DNA of 64,000 nt from Pseudooceanicola nanhaiensis (GTDB taxonomy: Bacteria > Pseudomonadota > Alphaproteobacteria > Rhodobacterales > Rhodobacteraceae): positions 1 through 64,000 of the forward strand of contig NZ_JAIUZP010000012.1 of NCBI RefSeq assembly GCF_020171315.1, read 5' to 3'. Under the pieces are notes generated by a model. It did no database searches. It was not told where the DNA came from and worked only from the letters and a program-made list of their open reading frames with translations. Both the position numbers and the translations under genes were made by a program. This document shows, one piece after another, positions 35,799-46,217 of the stretch (position 1 is the first letter of the stretch; each line of letters opens with the position of its first letter).

Positions 35799-36401
35799 TT
35801 ACCGTTTCCGGTCGCGGCGCGAGGACATGGGCTGGAAGGCCACGCCCACATGGGCCTCGCAATAGGGCTTGCCGGGCTGCACGGGCAGGCCGCAGAACCA
35901 GAAGTTCTCGGTCGCCGGGTCGCCCACGGGCCATTTGCAGGTCCGCTCGGTCAAGTCCATCAGGTCCAGCTTGCGGGCCTTCTTCTCCACTTCGCTGACC
36001 TTGGCGAGCGCCTCGGGGCTGATCTCGTTCGCGGAGGGCTGCGGCGGCAGGGGCTGGCCGGCGGGGATGATCTGCTTGCGCGCGGGCACGGCGGCGGGTT
36101 CCTCGGCCTTGGGGGCTTCGGGCTCTTCCGGTTTGGGCGCAGGGGCCGCGGTCGCAGGGCGGGGCTCCCGCTTGGGTGCGGTGGGCTTGGCCTTGGCTTC
36201 GGGCGCCGGCTTGGCTGCCGGTGCGGCGGCTGCGGCCGGGGGCGTGGTGCCGCCCGCGCGGTTCGACAGGCCCAGCCGATGGACCTTGCCGATCACGGCA
36301 TTGCGCGTCACGCCACCCAGTTCCTTGGCGATCTGGCTGGCAGATTGTCCTTCGCTCCACATCTTCTTGAGCAGTTCGACGCGTTCATCCGTCCAGGACA
36401 T
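35799..36401 (-). CDS. gcrA: Cell-cycle regulator GcrA
   Basis: A 200-aa GcrA protein. The N-terminal DNA-binding domain is SWTDERVELLKKMWSEGQSA, then SQIAKELGGVTRNAVIGKVH (residues 2-41). A long Ala/Pro/Lys/Glu linker (50-125) follows, and the conserved C-terminal domain contains CKWPVGDPATENFWFCGLP and YCEAHVGVAFQP, which contacts the sigma-70 subunit of RNA polymerase. GcrA recognises promoters methylated by CcrM at GANTC and is limited to Alphaproteobacteria, a good taxonomic marker. ATG at 36401 is the family start; a Shine-Dalgarno-like GGGGAAAG is present. Confidence 0.95.
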   Translation of the reverse strand: MSWTDERVELLKKMWSEGQSASQIAKELGGVTRNAVIGKVHRLGLSNRAGGTTPPAAAAAPAAKPAPEAKAKPTAPKREPRPATAAPAPKPEEPEAPKAEEPAAVPARKQIIPAGQPLPPQPSANEISPEALAKVSEVEKKARKLDLMDLTERTCKWPVGDPATENFWFCGLPVQPGKPYCEAHVGVAFQPMSSRRDRKR

Positions 36402-36689
36402 GGTGCTTTCCCCAGCGTGAAAGGGCGGCGCCATGAGGCCCGCCCGGTTCCGATCAGGCACCTATACTAGCGTTGCGCCGCGGGGGTCGCAAGGTGGTGG
36501 GCAGAATCAATCCCTCTTACCCTTTCCGATCCCCTGCGCAGCGGGCAGCGGCCCGGCCCGCGGCGACCGGGATTGGGCAGACGCAGGGCAGACGCAGGGC
36601 AGGCGCAGCGGTGCCACCGCGGCTCCAGCCGCGCGGGTGGCCCCCTGTCATGTCTGGCGCGGCCTATCGACGGACAGGCTGGCCGCGCC

Positions 36690-37502
36690 TCAGCAAAAAG
36701 CCCGCAACCGCTCCATCGGGATTTCCTTGATCGGCCGGGGCTCGTCGAGCGGCACGAAGGTCACCTGCAGCCCGCCTTCCTGAAGATCGCAAATGGCAAA
36801 GCCGGTGCCCTCCACCAGCGACAGCGCATCGGTCCGCGTCAGGTCCACCGTCGACTGCTGGCCGTTGGTCACCACCACGGGCACCCCGTGCCAGAGGCTC
36901 ATGCGGTTGTAATGGACGTGCCCCGACAGGATGCAGAGGATCGTCCGGCCCGCGATCATCGCCTGCAGGCGGTCGCTGTCGGCCTCGCTCAGCGTGGCCC
37001 AGGGCAGGCCGCCGCCGCGCACCGTCTTGGGCGGATGGTGCAGGACAAGGACCTTGGGCAGGTCGCCGTGCCGGTCGAGCGCCCGGGCGAGGAAGGCGAA
37101 CTGTGCCTCGTCCAGCCCGCCGCCGATCTTGCCGGGGATCGAGGTGTCCAGCGCGATGACGTGCAGCCCGGCATGGACGGCTTCATGATCCACGGGCCCG
37201 TCCGGCGCCCCGCCATAGCCTTCGAAGACGGCATGAAACCCCTCCCGCCGGTCATGGTTGCCCAGCGTCATCACCACCGGCACGTCGAGGCCTTCGAGGA
37301 TGCGCTGCACGTGGCGATAGCTTGCCTCGTCCCCGGTGTTGGTCAGGTCGCCCGAGGCGACGATCAGGTCGGGGGCGGGGGTCAGCCGGTTGGCGACCTC
37401 GACGAGTTTGCGGAGCGTGCGGCTGGCAGCGTCCTCGCCGCCCGCTCCGGCGGTTTCGGGGGCGGTGACATGCAGGTCGGTGATATGCAGGAAACGCGTC
37501 AT
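36690..37502 (-). CDS. Metallophosphoesterase, CpdA-like (class III phosphodiesterase)
   Basis: A 270-aa calcineurin-like phosphoesterase. All metal blocks are present in order: FLHITDLHV (DxH), IVASGDLTNTGDEASY (GD), TLGNHDRREGF (GNHD), VLVLHHPPK (His) and LSGHVHYNR (GHxH). The NTG after GD and the overall size match the CpdA/Icc class, which includes cyclic-nucleotide phosphodiesterases, so cAMP hydrolysis is possible but unproven. There is no signal peptide. It is transcribed toward gcrA with a 288-bp gap in which nothing else was found. Confidence 0.9.
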   Translation of the reverse strand: MTRFLHITDLHVTAPETAGAGGEDAASRTLRKLVEVANRLTPAPDLIVASGDLTNTGDEASYRHVQRILEGLDVPVVMTLGNHDRREGFHAVFEGYGGAPDGPVDHEAVHAGLHVIALDTSIPGKIGGGLDEAQFAFLARALDRHGDLPKVLVLHHPPKTVRGGGLPWATLSEADSDRLQAMIAGRTILCILSGHVHYNRMSLWHGVPVVVTNGQQSTVDLTRTDALSLVEGTGFAICDLQEGGLQVTFVPLDEPRPIKEIPMERLRAFC

Positions 37503-37822
37503 CTGATCGTCCTTGAAGTGCGCGCAGCGGCTGCGCGGGCCATCCGGGCATCGCTCTGCCTCAGGATCGCCCCGGCGGCGGGAAGGTCAAGGGCCCGCGG
37601 GTGAGTCGCGGGTGCGCACCCCGGGCAGCGCCGCCCGAAGCCCCCGGGGCCGGGCCGGCGTGGTGGCCGGGTCGCGCCGCGCTGCGGCAAATTCCGTTTC
37701 CGAAGAGCGGGTTAGCGAGCGGAGGCAGCTGCCTTTGCAAGTCATTCTTATTAAAGAAAACAAGGGGTTGCGAGATCCGAGATCGGGAGTATGTTGCCCG
37801 CCCAAGCGCAAAGGACCGTCCC
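37503..37822 (+). promoter_or_regulatory. Upstream region of the CDF transporter gene
   Basis: Most of this 320-bp gap is GC-rich and featureless. Near the gene an AT-rich block holds TTCTT-ATTA-AAGAA (37745-37758), an inverted repeat with 5-bp arms, about 65 bp before the ATG. Its place suits a metal-responsive operator, but no known Fur, Mur or Zur consensus can be assigned. Confidence 0.3.
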
Positions 37823-38725
37823 ATGACCAACACGATGAAACTTGCCATCGGCTCGCTGGTGGTCGGGGTGGCCGTGCTTCTTCTGAAGTCGCTCGCCTAC
37901 TGGATGACCGGCTCCGTCGCGCTGCTCTCCGATGCACTGGAGAGTACGGTCAACGTCGCGACCGCGATTGCCGCGCTGGTGGCGATCCGCGTCGCCGCGC
38001 GTCCGGCAGACGACAACCACCCCTACGGCCACCACAAGGCAGAGTTCTTTGCCGCCGTCTTCGAGGGGGTGATGATCGTGATCGCCGCGCTTCTGATCCT
38101 GCGCGAGGCCTGGCATGGCATCCAGGCGCCGCGCGTGCTGGACACGCCCTTTGGTGGCCTCGCGATCAACCTCCTCGCCACGGCGGTGAATGGCTTCTGG
38201 GCCTGGATGCTGATCACCCGGGGCCGTCGCCAGAAGAGCCCGGCGCTGGTGGCGGACGGCAAGCACCTGATGACCGACGTGGTGACCTCCTTCGGCGTGG
38301 CCATCGGCCTGCTGCTGGCGGTGTCGACGGGGATCTGGATGCTCGACCCGATCATGGCGATCCTCGTGGCGCTGAACATCCTGTGGTCCGGCGCCAAGGT
38401 GATCCAGGAAAGCCTCAGCGGCCTGATGGACGAGGCCGTGCCGGAGGAGATGCTGTCCAAGCTACGCGACATCATCGCGGCGGAATCGAACGGCGCGATG
38501 GAGGCCCACGACCTGCGCACGCGGCACGCCGGGCCGGTGACCTTCATCGACTTCCACCTCGTCGTGCCGGGCACCATGTCGGTCTTCAAGGCGCATGAGA
38601 TCTGCGACCGGATCGAACGCGAACTGGAGCGCCAGATCGGCGACACCAAGGTCACGATCCATGTCGAGCCGGACCACAAGTCCAAGCACGACAACCCGCA
38701 GGAGCAGGTGATCCTGCCGAAGTGA
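37823..38725 (+). CDS. Cation diffusion facilitator (CDF) family metal exporter
   Basis: A 300-aa membrane protein with six predicted helices and a C-terminal cytoplasmic domain. Helix 2 holds GSVALLSDALESTVNVATAI and helix 5 LVADGKHLMTDVVTSFG, the HxxxD metal site. The histidine-rich loop HPYGHHKAEFF is typical. Helix 2 has D, E and N where FieF/ZitB have Asp or His pairs, so the metal (Zn, Fe, Mn or other) cannot be inferred. The C-terminal part contains HLVVPGTMSVFKAHEICDRI. It exports a divalent metal from the cytoplasm against protons. Confidence 0.9.
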   Translation: MTNTMKLAIGSLVVGVAVLLLKSLAYWMTGSVALLSDALESTVNVATAIAALVAIRVAARPADDNHPYGHHKAEFFAAVFEGVMIVIAALLILREAWHGIQAPRVLDTPFGGLAINLLATAVNGFWAWMLITRGRRQKSPALVADGKHLMTDVVTSFGVAIGLLLAVSTGIWMLDPIMAILVALNILWSGAKVIQESLSGLMDEAVPEEMLSKLRDIIAAESNGAMEAHDLRTRHAGPVTFIDFHLVVPGTMSVFKAHEICDRIERELERQIGDTKVTIHVEPDHKSKHDNPQEQVILPK

Positions 38726-38749
38726 TCCGGCAGGACCAGCCTTGAGGGC

Positions 38750-40165
38750 TCAGAACCCGATCGGGTCGATCGGGTCGATGGCCCCGATGGCGCGTTCCAG
38801 CACGGCACCGGCCTCCAGCAGGCGCTTGTCCTGGAACCGGTCGCAGAGCAGCTGCACCCCCATCGGCTTGCCCGGCGCCGAGCCGACCGGCACGGAGAGC
38901 CCGGGCAGCCCGATGATCGGCGTGCCCGAGAGCGGCGCACAGATGCCATAGAACCACGCGGCATCCGCGTCGTCTGAGACGTCGTAATCGTCGATCATCG
39001 GTTTCGCCCATGTGGTCGCCGTCAGCACCAGCGGGAATTTCTGGAAGAACATCTGCCATTCCACCAGCAGGGCAGAGCGCTTGGTCAGCGCCTTGAGGAA
39101 GGCGTCGCGGCTGTCGAGTTCGGGCACCCCTTCGAGCAGCAGGTCGATGGATTTCTTCATCTTCCAGTCGCCGTTGTCCATCATCAGACCCTGAAGGCCC
39201 GCGCGCATCTCGTTGCCGAGGATCAGCCGCCAGTAGTCCATCAGCTCGGCAAAGGAGGGCGGCGTGACTTCCTCCACGGTGTAGCCCGCATCGGCGAGGA
39301 TCGCGCCCGCCTGACGGATCGCGGCGCTGACTTCCGGGTCGACCGGGGCCTCGTCGGTTTCGGCCAGCATGGCGACCTTGCAGGGCGCATGGCCCAGCGG
39401 GCCGAAGATGTCGCCTGCGGGCACCTGCCAGATGTCGCGCGGATCATGACCCGAGAGCGCAAGCGCGCCGAGGCGGATATCCTCGATCGAGCGCGCCAGC
39501 GGCCCCTGCACCGAGGCCATCTGCGAGACGATCATCCGGTGCGGCACGCTGGGAGAGGTGGCGGCCAGCAGGCCCGAGGTCGGGCGCAGGCCGTAGATGC
39601 CGCAGGCAAAGGCCGGGTAGCGGACCGAGCCACCGATGTCGTTGCCATGGCCGATGGCGCCGATCCCCGCCGCTGTGGCCGAGCCCGCCCCGCCCGAGGA
39701 GCCGCCGGGCGTCAGCGTCTTGTCATGCGGGTTGTAGGTCGCGCCGTGCAGGTCGTTGTTGGTGAAGGCGCGCATGGAATAGCAGGGCGTGTTGGTCCGC
39801 CCGAGGATCACCGCGCCCGCGGCCTTCATGTTCTGCACGACCGACCCGTCGGAGGCCGCGATATTGTCCTTCTGTGCCACGACGCCGTTGGTGGTGGCCC
39901 GCCCGCCGTAATCGACGTTGATCTTCACCGTGACCGGCACCCCGTGCAGCGGGCCGCTGGGGCCCGAGGTGCGCAGGGTGGCATCGGCGGCGCGGGCGGC
40001 CTCCATGGCCTGCTCCTCCAGCGGGTCGACCACGGCATTCAGCGCCGGGTTCACCTGTGCCATGCGGGCCAGCGCGCTTTCCGTCGCCTCGACGCTGGTG
40101 ATGCGGCCAGCGGCGATCCCGGCCGCGAGGTCGGCGGCGGTCCATTTCCAGAGGTCGGTCGTCAT
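38750..40165 (-). CDS. Amidase signature family hydrolase
   Basis: A 471-aa amidase. The Ser-cisSer-Lys triad is visible: Lys in GVPVTVKINVDYGG (about 80), cis-Ser in LTPGGSSGGAGSATAAGIG, and nucleophile Ser in GHGNDIGGSVRYPAFACGIY. Length and motifs fit acylamidases rather than GatA, since no gatB or gatC is adjacent. It is divergent from the PotABCD-type importer beginning at 40603; together with the downstream amidohydrolase this suggests breakdown of an imported amide. ATG at 40165 is chosen over the longer frame because the family begins there (MTTDLWKWTAADLAAGIAAG). Confidence 0.9.
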   Translation of the reverse strand: MTTDLWKWTAADLAAGIAAGRITSVEATESALARMAQVNPALNAVVDPLEEQAMEAARAADATLRTSGPSGPLHGVPVTVKINVDYGGRATTNGVVAQKDNIAASDGSVVQNMKAAGAVILGRTNTPCYSMRAFTNNDLHGATYNPHDKTLTPGGSSGGAGSATAAGIGAIGHGNDIGGSVRYPAFACGIYGLRPTSGLLAATSPSVPHRMIVSQMASVQGPLARSIEDIRLGALALSGHDPRDIWQVPAGDIFGPLGHAPCKVAMLAETDEAPVDPEVSAAIRQAGAILADAGYTVEEVTPPSFAELMDYWRLILGNEMRAGLQGLMMDNGDWKMKKSIDLLLEGVPELDSRDAFLKALTKRSALLVEWQMFFQKFPLVLTATTWAKPMIDDYDVSDDADAAWFYGICAPLSGTPIIGLPGLSVPVGSAPGKPMGVQLLCDRFQDKRLLEAGAVLERAIGAIDPIDPIGF

Positions 40166-40602
40166 GGGGGCTCTCCTTGATCCGGGGGCAGGCGGCCCCG
40201 CACGCAGGGGCAAGCTATGACGCAGCCCGCGAACAGGGCAATTCCCCCATATGGTGTAAAGTCGCGACGCGGCGGCACGAGCGGGCCGCCGGTCGTGGAG
40301 GATGCCCGGTTTTTGGGCGCTGCTTTTTGGCCTGCGTCGCAGCGTCACGACCCACGTTCGCACGCTCAGGCCCTGAAGAGGCTCGATCATTTGTAGGCAA
40401 ACTACCTCCGGTCCGCTGTCAAGGGTTTGTTAATCGTTGATTTTCGCCCGGGAGTTTGCCGCAATGTGCGCAGTGGTGGGCCCCCTGCGGGCCTGTGGAC
40501 GGGATGCGCGGGGACGTGCCGCGCGCCTGTCACGCGCGGCGGCGGACCCGCCGCAGGGACCATGGCTGGGACCCGAGCAAAGACCGGAAAGGACACGTGC
40601 CG
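40166..40602. promoter_or_regulatory. Divergent intergenic region between amidase and ABC transporter genes
   Basis: This 437-bp gap should hold promoters for both sides. An AT-richer part at about 40420-40445 (GGTTTGTTAATCGTTGATTTTC) is the best promoter candidate for the plus strand. GGAAAGGACACG (40586-40597) is the ribosome-binding site for the ATG at 40603. No clear operator palindrome was found. Confidence 0.35.
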
Positions 40603-41679
40603 ATGATCGCGATCGAAAACGTCACCAAGATATACGGTGAAGGCAAAAGCGCCTTCCGTGCCCTCGACGACGTGTCGGTCACGATCAAGGATAACGAGTT
40701 CTTTACCCTGCTGGGGCCCTCGGGCTGCGGTAAGACCACGCTTCTGCGCACCATCGCGGGCTTCGTCGATCCCTCCAGCGGGTCGATCCGGCTGGGCGGC
40801 AAGGACATCCTGCAAAGCCCGCCCTACAAGCGCCCGGTGAACACGGTGTTCCAGAACTACGCGCTCTTCCCGCATATGACCGTCGCCCAGAACATCGCCT
40901 TCGGCCTCGAGATGCTGGGCAAGCCCAAGCGCGAGGTGAAGGCCACCGTCGAGGAGATGCTGGAACTGGTGCGGATGACGCCCATGGCGGACCGCCAGAC
41001 CGGCCAGATCTCGGGCGGGCAGCAGCAGCGGGTGGCGCTGGCCCGGGCGCTGGCCCCGCGACCTCAGGTGCTGCTGCTGGACGAGCCGCTCTCGGCGCTC
41101 GACTTCAAGCTGCGCAAGGACATGCAGCTGGAGCTGAAGCGCCTGCAGACCGAAACCGGGATCACCTTCGTCTTCGTCACCCACGATCAGGAAGAGGCGC
41201 TGACCATGTCCGACCGGATCGCCGTGATGAACGCGGGCAAGATCCGGCAGATCGGCGGCGCGCGCGACATCTACGACCAGCCGGCCGAGCGTTTCGTGGC
41301 GGATTTCATCGGGGATACGAACTTCCTCGATGTCGAGGTGCTGGAGATCACCGGCGACGCCGCCCGCGTGCGCCTTGCCGGCGGGGCCGAGACGACGGCG
41401 CGCGGCGCGGCCGAGGCGGGCACCGGCATGGGGGCGGCCACGCTGGCCACCCGGCCGGAACATGCGCGCCTCGTCCCGGTGGGGCAGGGGGTGATGGAGG
41501 GGCTGCTGTCGCAGGTGGTCTACTTCGGCACCGATACCCATTATCACGTCACGCTGTCCGATGGCGCGGCCTTCACCCTGCGCCAGCAGAACACGCCGGA
41601 CATGGCCCATGCCTTCACGCAGGGCGACCGGGTGGGCATCCACCTTGCCCCCGGCGTCGGCCAGCTGCTGAAGGACTGA
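40603..41679 (+). CDS. Polyamine-type ABC transporter ATP-binding protein (PotA-like), second system
   Basis: A 358-aa ATPase. Walker A is [20 protein letters not shown], the signature is [16 protein letters not shown], Walker B is [15 protein letters not shown] and the switch is [19 protein letters not shown] domain lies at about 280-355. It is the first gene of the operon, unlike the system at 21-25 kb where the ATPase comes last, so the two sets are not a recent duplication. It energises the permeases encoded next. Confidence 0.92.
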   Translation: MIAIENVTKIYGEGKSAFRALDDVSVTIKDNEFFTLLGPSGCGKTTLLRTIAGFVDPSSGSIRLGGKDILQSPPYKRPVNTVFQNYALFPHMTVAQNIAFGLEMLGKPKREVKATVEEMLELVRMTPMADRQTGQISGGQQQRVALARALAPRPQVLLLDEPLSALDFKLRKDMQLELKRLQTETGITFVFVTHDQEEALTMSDRIAVMNAGKIRQIGGARDIYDQPAERFVADFIGDTNFLDVEVLEITGDAARVRLAGGAETTARGAAEAGTGMGAATLATRPEHARLVPVGQGVMEGLLSQVVYFGTDTHYHVTLSDGAAFTLRQQNTPDMAHAFTQGDRVGIHLAPGVGQLLKD

Positions 41680-41683
41680 GGCC

Positions 41684-42598
41684 ATGAGCGACCTGTCCGC
41701 CGCCCGCACCGCCACGGAACGCCGCAACCGCTGGCTTCTGCTCAGCCCGGCGCTGCTGATCCTGATCTTCGCTGCCGCAGGCCCGCTGCTGATCGTCGTG
41801 GTCTATTCCTTCCTCACGCCGGGCGACTACGGCGGGGTGAAGCCCGAATTCTCGTGGAATGCGTGGTTCTCCGTGGTGATGGAGCGGGACTTCTTCACCG
41901 AGGAACTGACCTTTGCCGATGCGCACCTGTCGATCTTCTGGCGCTCGCTCAAGCTGTCGCTGATGACCACGGTGGCCGCCTTCGTCTTCGGTTTCCCCAC
42001 CGCCTATTTCATCGCGACGCGGCCCAAGCGCAGCCGGGATGCCTGGATGCTGCTGATCATGATCCCGTTCTGGACCAACCTGCTGATCCGCACCTTCGCG
42101 ATCATGGAGCTGATCCGGGCCGAGGGCACGGTGAACACGCTGCTGCTGTGGCTGGGGATCATCGACGCGCCGATCCAGATGCTCTTTACCGAGTTCTCGA
42201 TCATGCTGGGGATGGTCTATGTCTACCTGCCGCTGATGGTCCTGCCGATCTACGCCTCGATGGAGCGGTTCGACTTCTCGCTGGTCGAGGCGGGCTATGA
42301 CCTCTACGCGACCCGGTGGAAGGTCCTCACCAAGGTGATCTTCCCTCTGGTGAAGCCGGGCGTCATCGCGGGCTCGATCCTCGTCTTCGTGCCCTGCCTC
42401 GGCGCCTACGTGACGCCCCGCGTTCTGGGCGGCGGCAAGAACCTGATGCTGGGCAACCTGATCGAGCTGCAGTTCGGGCAGGGCCGCAACTGGCCGCTGG
42501 GGGCCGCGCTGTCGCTGACGCTGCTGGCGATCGTGATGGTGGCGCTGCTCTTCTACGTGCGCGCCGCCGGTCAGGAGGGGGAGAAGAGCCATGGCTAA
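41684..42598 (+). CDS. Polyamine-type ABC transporter permease (PotB-like), second system
   Basis: A 304-aa membrane protein with about six helices. NLLIRTFAIMELIRAEG is typical of PotB, and the EAA loop is SLVEAGYDLYATRWKVLTKV. GAYVTPRVLGGGKNLMLGN is the conserved C-terminal part. It starts 4 bp after the ATPase stop and overlaps the next permease by 8 bp. Confidence 0.9.
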   Translation: MSDLSAARTATERRNRWLLLSPALLILIFAAAGPLLIVVVYSFLTPGDYGGVKPEFSWNAWFSVVMERDFFTEELTFADAHLSIFWRSLKLSLMTTVAAFVFGFPTAYFIATRPKRSRDAWMLLIMIPFWTNLLIRTFAIMELIRAEGTVNTLLLWLGIIDAPIQMLFTEFSIMLGMVYVYLPLMVLPIYASMERFDFSLVEAGYDLYATRWKVLTKVIFPLVKPGVIAGSILVFVPCLGAYVTPRVLGGGKNLMLGNLIELQFGQGRNWPLGAALSLTLLAIVMVALLFYVRAAGQEGEKSHG

Positions 42599-43391
42599 AC
42601 CCTTCGATATCCGCAAGCAGACCGGGTTCACGCCCCTCGCGATCCTCTGCTTCGTGCTGCTCTACCTGCCGATCATCCTGCTGGTGGTCTATTCCTTCAA
42701 CGCCGGCTCCTCCATCGCGCTGTGGGAGGGCTTCTCGCTGCGCTGGTACGCAAGCGCGTGGGAGAACGAGGCCGTGCAGGCCGCCACCATCCGCTCGGTC
42801 GTCATCGCCTCGGCGGCCTCGGCGCTGGCGACCACGGCGGCGGTGCTGGCGGCGCTGGCCACCACGCGGGTCAAGCCTTGGCGCGGGCAGGGGGCGGTCT
42901 TTGCCATGATCAACCAGCCCCTCATGGTGCCCGAGATCGTGACCGCCGTTTCGCTGCTGATCTTCTTTGCCATGATCAAGGTCCAGACCGGCTACACCGG
43001 GCTGTGGTACCTGATCCTCGCCCATGCCGCCTTCTGCATTCCCTTCGCCTACATGCCGATCCGGGCCCGGTTGCAGGGCATGGACCTGACGCTGGAACAG
43101 GCGGCCTCGGATCTCTACGCGACGCCGTGGCAGACCTTCCGCCGCATCACCCTGCCGCAGCTCTTCCCGGGCATCCTCGCCGGTGCCATGCTGGCCTTCG
43201 TCATCTCTCTTGATGACGTGGTGATCACCGAATTCGTGAAATCCGCCGGGCAGGACACCCTGCCGACCTACATGCTGGGCCAGCTGCGGCGGAACATCAC
43301 GCCCGAGGTCAACGCGATTTCCACCGCGTTGCTTGCCGCCTCCATCATTCTGGTGGTGGCCTTCTTCTTCCTCAGCCGGACGCGAAAATGA
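42591..43391 (+). CDS. Polyamine-type ABC transporter permease (PotC-like), second system
   Basis: A 266-aa membrane protein. The EAA loop is [20 protein letters not shown], and [20 protein letters not shown] is the PotC-type C-terminal block. It pairs with the preceding permease. The stop codon lies 32 bp before the binding-protein ATG. Confidence 0.9.
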   Translation: MAKPFDIRKQTGFTPLAILCFVLLYLPIILLVVYSFNAGSSIALWEGFSLRWYASAWENEAVQAATIRSVVIASAASALATTAAVLAALATTRVKPWRGQGAVFAMINQPLMVPEIVTAVSLLIFFAMIKVQTGYTGLWYLILAHAAFCIPFAYMPIRARLQGMDLTLEQAASDLYATPWQTFRRITLPQLFPGILAGAMLAFVISLDDVVITEFVKSAGQDTLPTYMLGQLRRNITPEVNAISTALLAASIILVVAFFFLSRTRK

Positions 43392-43423
43392 TCCGGTCCA
43401 ACCATCCAACTGGGAGTAACCAC

Positions 43424-44452
43424 ATGAAACGGACGCTGCTTCTGTCCACTGCCGCCGCCATCGGCCTGACCGTTCCGGCCCATGCCGAAGGGGTGCTGAA
43501 CATCTACAACTGGGGCAATTACACCAGCCCCGAGATGATCGAGAAGTTCGAGAAGGAATTCGACGTCAAGGTCACCATCACCGACTACGACAGCAACGAC
43601 ACCGCGCTGGCAAAGATCAAGGCCGGTGGCCACGGCTTCGACATCGTCGTGCCCTCGGGGACCTATGTGCCGATCTTCATTGAGGAAGGTCTGCTGATGG
43701 AATCCATGCCGAGCGAGATGGAGAACTTCAAGAACATGGACCCGCAGTGGGTCGACGTGCCCTTCGATCCGGGCCGCAAGTACACCGTTCCGTGGCAGTG
43801 GGGCACCGTCGGCATCACCGTGAACACCGCCGTCTACGGCGGCGACATCAACACCGCCGACCTGATCCTGAACCCGCCGGAAGAGCTGAAGGGCAAGATC
43901 AACGTCGTCCCCGAGATGATGGACGTGATGCGCCTTGCGATCTTCGCCGTCGGCGGGGAGCAGTGCACCGGTGACAAAGAAGTGCTGATGAAGGTGCGCG
44001 ACACCCTCGTCGAGGCCAAGAAATCCTGGCTCTCCATGGATTACGGCAACATCGAGAAATACGCCAAGGGCGACCTCGCCGCGGGCGTGAACTGGAACGG
44101 TGCGTCGCTGCGGGCGCGGCTCCAGAACGAGGACATCGCCTTCGGCTATCCCCAGACCGGCTACCCGATCTGGATGGACAACGCCGCGATCCTCGCCGAC
44201 GCGCAGAACGTGGACAACGCCAAGCTCTTCCTGAACTTCATCATGGACCCCGAGAACGCGGCCATGCTGTCGAACTTCGCCCGCTATGCCAACGGCATCT
44301 CCGGGTCCGAGGCGTTCATGGACGAGGTGATGTCCACGGCGCCCGAAGTGGTGGTGCCGGACGAGCTGAAGGCCGCCGGTGTCGTGTCGATCGTCTGCCC
44401 GCCCGAGGTGCAGAAAATCTACACTGCCATCTGGACCGAACTGCAGAAGTGA
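43424..44452 (+). CDS. Polyamine-type ABC transporter substrate-binding protein (PotD-like), second system
   Basis: A 342-aa periplasmic protein. The signal peptide [20 protein letters not shown] is cleaved before [17 protein letters not shown]. The NIYNWGNY block is the usual start of mature PotD/PotF proteins, and [13 protein letters not shown] follows. Acidic residues in the cleft suggest a cationic ligand. ATG at 43424 is chosen since GGGAGTAACC precedes it and a proper signal peptide results. It is the last gene of the importer operon; a hairpin follows. Confidence 0.92.
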   Translation: MKRTLLLSTAAAIGLTVPAHAEGVLNIYNWGNYTSPEMIEKFEKEFDVKVTITDYDSNDTALAKIKAGGHGFDIVVPSGTYVPIFIEEGLLMESMPSEMENFKNMDPQWVDVPFDPGRKYTVPWQWGTVGITVNTAVYGGDINTADLILNPPEELKGKINVVPEMMDVMRLAIFAVGGEQCTGDKEVLMKVRDTLVEAKKSWLSMDYGNIEKYAKGDLAAGVNWNGASLRARLQNEDIAFGYPQTGYPIWMDNAAILADAQNVDNAKLFLNFIMDPENAAMLSNFARYANGISGSEAFMDEVMSTAPEVVVPDELKAAGVVSIVCPPEVQKIYTAIWTELQK

Positions 44453-44466
44453 TCTTCTGATGTCTT

Positions 44467-44500
44467 GAGGGGCGCAGGGCCACGGTCCTGCGCCCCTTCT
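44467..44500 (+). terminator. Hairpin after the second importer operon
   Basis: The stem AGGGGCGCAGG / CCTGCGCCCCT has an 8-nt loop followed by TCTCG. The U-tract is poor, so read-through into the amidohydrolase gene 31 bp on is possible. Confidence 0.65.
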
Positions 44501-44530
44501 CGTTTGCCCCATACGTTGACGGAGCGCCCC

Positions 44531-46192
44531 ATGCAGACCCCCGACCTGATCATCGCCAATGGCCGCCTCATGACCTTCGATCCGGCGCGCCCCATGGCCG
44601 AGGCCATCGCCATCGCGGATGGCCGCATCATGGCCGTCGGCACCACCGAAGCGATCCGCATGCTGGCCGGGCGCGGCACCCGCGTCGTCGATGCCGGGCA
44701 GGCGACGGTCATGCCCGGGTTCATCGACAGCCACGTCCACCTCTTCGGCGGCTCGGCCGAACTCGACTACCTCGACCTCTTCGGCGTGACCGGCTTCGAT
44801 GCGGTGACCGCGAAGGTCCGCGCCTATGCCGAAACCTGCCCGGCGGGCGAGGTCGTCTTTGCCATCATGGCCGACTACGCGATCTTCGGCGCGGGGCATC
44901 AGACCACGCGCCACGATCTCGACCGGGTGCTGCCCGACCGGCCCTTCGCCATCTTCGCCCCGGATCATCACACCATGTGGGCCAATACGAAGGCGCTGGA
45001 AATGGGCGGCGTCCTGCAGGGCGGCGAGGTCGAGAAGGGATCGGAGATCGTCATGGGCGCGGACGGTCTTGCCGCTGGTGAGTTGCGCGAATCCGGGGCC
45101 TTCGGTCCGGTGCTGAGCTGCACCCGCTATGGCGGGCGGGAGCTGATGGGCATGGTGACCGGCGCGGACCCGGTGGACGCGGGCCCGGCAGAACGCGCGA
45201 TGGATCGCGACGTGCTGGCACGGGGGCTGAAACACTGTGCCCGTCAGGGGATCACCGGGTTGCACAACATGGACGGCAATTTCTACACCGCCGAGCTGCT
45301 GCAGGATCTCGACGCTGACGGGCGGCTGCTGTGCCGGACCGAGATCCCGTTCCACTACAAGAATTTCGATCCCCTCGACCGGTTCGAGGAGGCCGAGGAA
45401 ATGCGTCGCCGCTTCACCGGCGACCGTGTCTGGTGCAACCGGGTGAAGTTCTTCATGGACGGCGTGGTGGAGAGCGGCACCGCGCTGATGCTGCGGCCCT
45501 ACCCGAACAGCGAGAGCATCGGCGACGCGATCTTCGAGACCGACCACTTCAACGCGGCGATTGCCCGGGCCGATGCCGCGGGCTTCCAGATCGCGGTCCA
45601 TGCCATCGGCGACCGGGCCGTGCGCCAGACCCTCGATGCCTACGAGGCCGCGCAGGTGGCCAACGGGGTGCGCGACAGCCGCCACCGGATCGAGCATATC
45701 GAGACGCTGCATCCCGATGATCTGCCGCGCTTTGCGGAGCTGGGCGTCGTGGCCTCGATCCAGCCCGGCCATGCGCCGCGCGGGGGCTACTTCCCGCCCC
45801 ACGGGCTGGATGCGCGCCTGCACGCAGACCAGATCCCGCTGGCCTTCGCATGGCAGGACATCCGCGAGACCGGCGCGCGGGTCTGCTTCTCGACCGACTG
45901 GCCGGTGATCCCGGTGGACGTGATGCGCACGATCAAGGCCGCCGTCGCGCCGCAGGCACTGCCCGCGCCGTGGAAGGACCAGCGCCAGTCGCTCTTCGAC
46001 ACGCTGAAGAGCTACACCGCCGACAACGCCTGGGTCGGGTTCCAGGAGGACCGGCTGGGGCAGCTCAAGCCCGGGATGCTGGCCGACGTGGTGATGCTCT
46101 CGCAGGATATCGAGGCCGTCGATCCGGAGGACCTGCCCAAGGTCAGCGCCGACATGACGATCTGCGGCGGAACGATCACCTGGGAGGCATGA
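44531..46192 (+). CDS. Amidohydrolase, YtcJ-like (amidohydrolase_3)
   Basis: A 553-aa metal-dependent hydrolase. The first HxH is in VMPGFIDSHVHLFGGSAELD; later His ligands lie in QIAVHAIGDRAVRQTL and RHRIEHIETLHPDDLP, and the Asp in VCFSTDWPVIPVD. These are the marks of the amidohydrolase_3/YtcJ group, which includes N-substituted formamide deformylase. The substrate is unknown; an amide or formamide taken up by the importer encoded just before is the natural guess. There is no signal peptide. ATG at 44531 is the family start. Confidence 0.9.
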   Translation: MQTPDLIIANGRLMTFDPARPMAEAIAIADGRIMAVGTTEAIRMLAGRGTRVVDAGQATVMPGFIDSHVHLFGGSAELDYLDLFGVTGFDAVTAKVRAYAETCPAGEVVFAIMADYAIFGAGHQTTRHDLDRVLPDRPFAIFAPDHHTMWANTKALEMGGVLQGGEVEKGSEIVMGADGLAAGELRESGAFGPVLSCTRYGGRELMGMVTGADPVDAGPAERAMDRDVLARGLKHCARQGITGLHNMDGNFYTAELLQDLDADGRLLCRTEIPFHYKNFDPLDRFEEAEEMRRRFTGDRVWCNRVKFFMDGVVESGTALMLRPYPNSESIGDAIFETDHFNAAIARADAAGFQIAVHAIGDRAVRQTLDAYEAAQVANGVRDSRHRIEHIETLHPDDLPRFAELGVVASIQPGHAPRGGYFPPHGLDARLHADQIPLAFAWQDIRETGARVCFSTDWPVIPVDVMRTIKAAVAPQALPAPWKDQRQSLFDTLKSYTADNAWVGFQEDRLGQLKPGMLADVVMLSQDIEAVDPEDLPKVSADMTICGGTITWEA

Positions 46193-46217
46193 CCTCCCGG
46201 GTCTGCGTCGGGTCTTG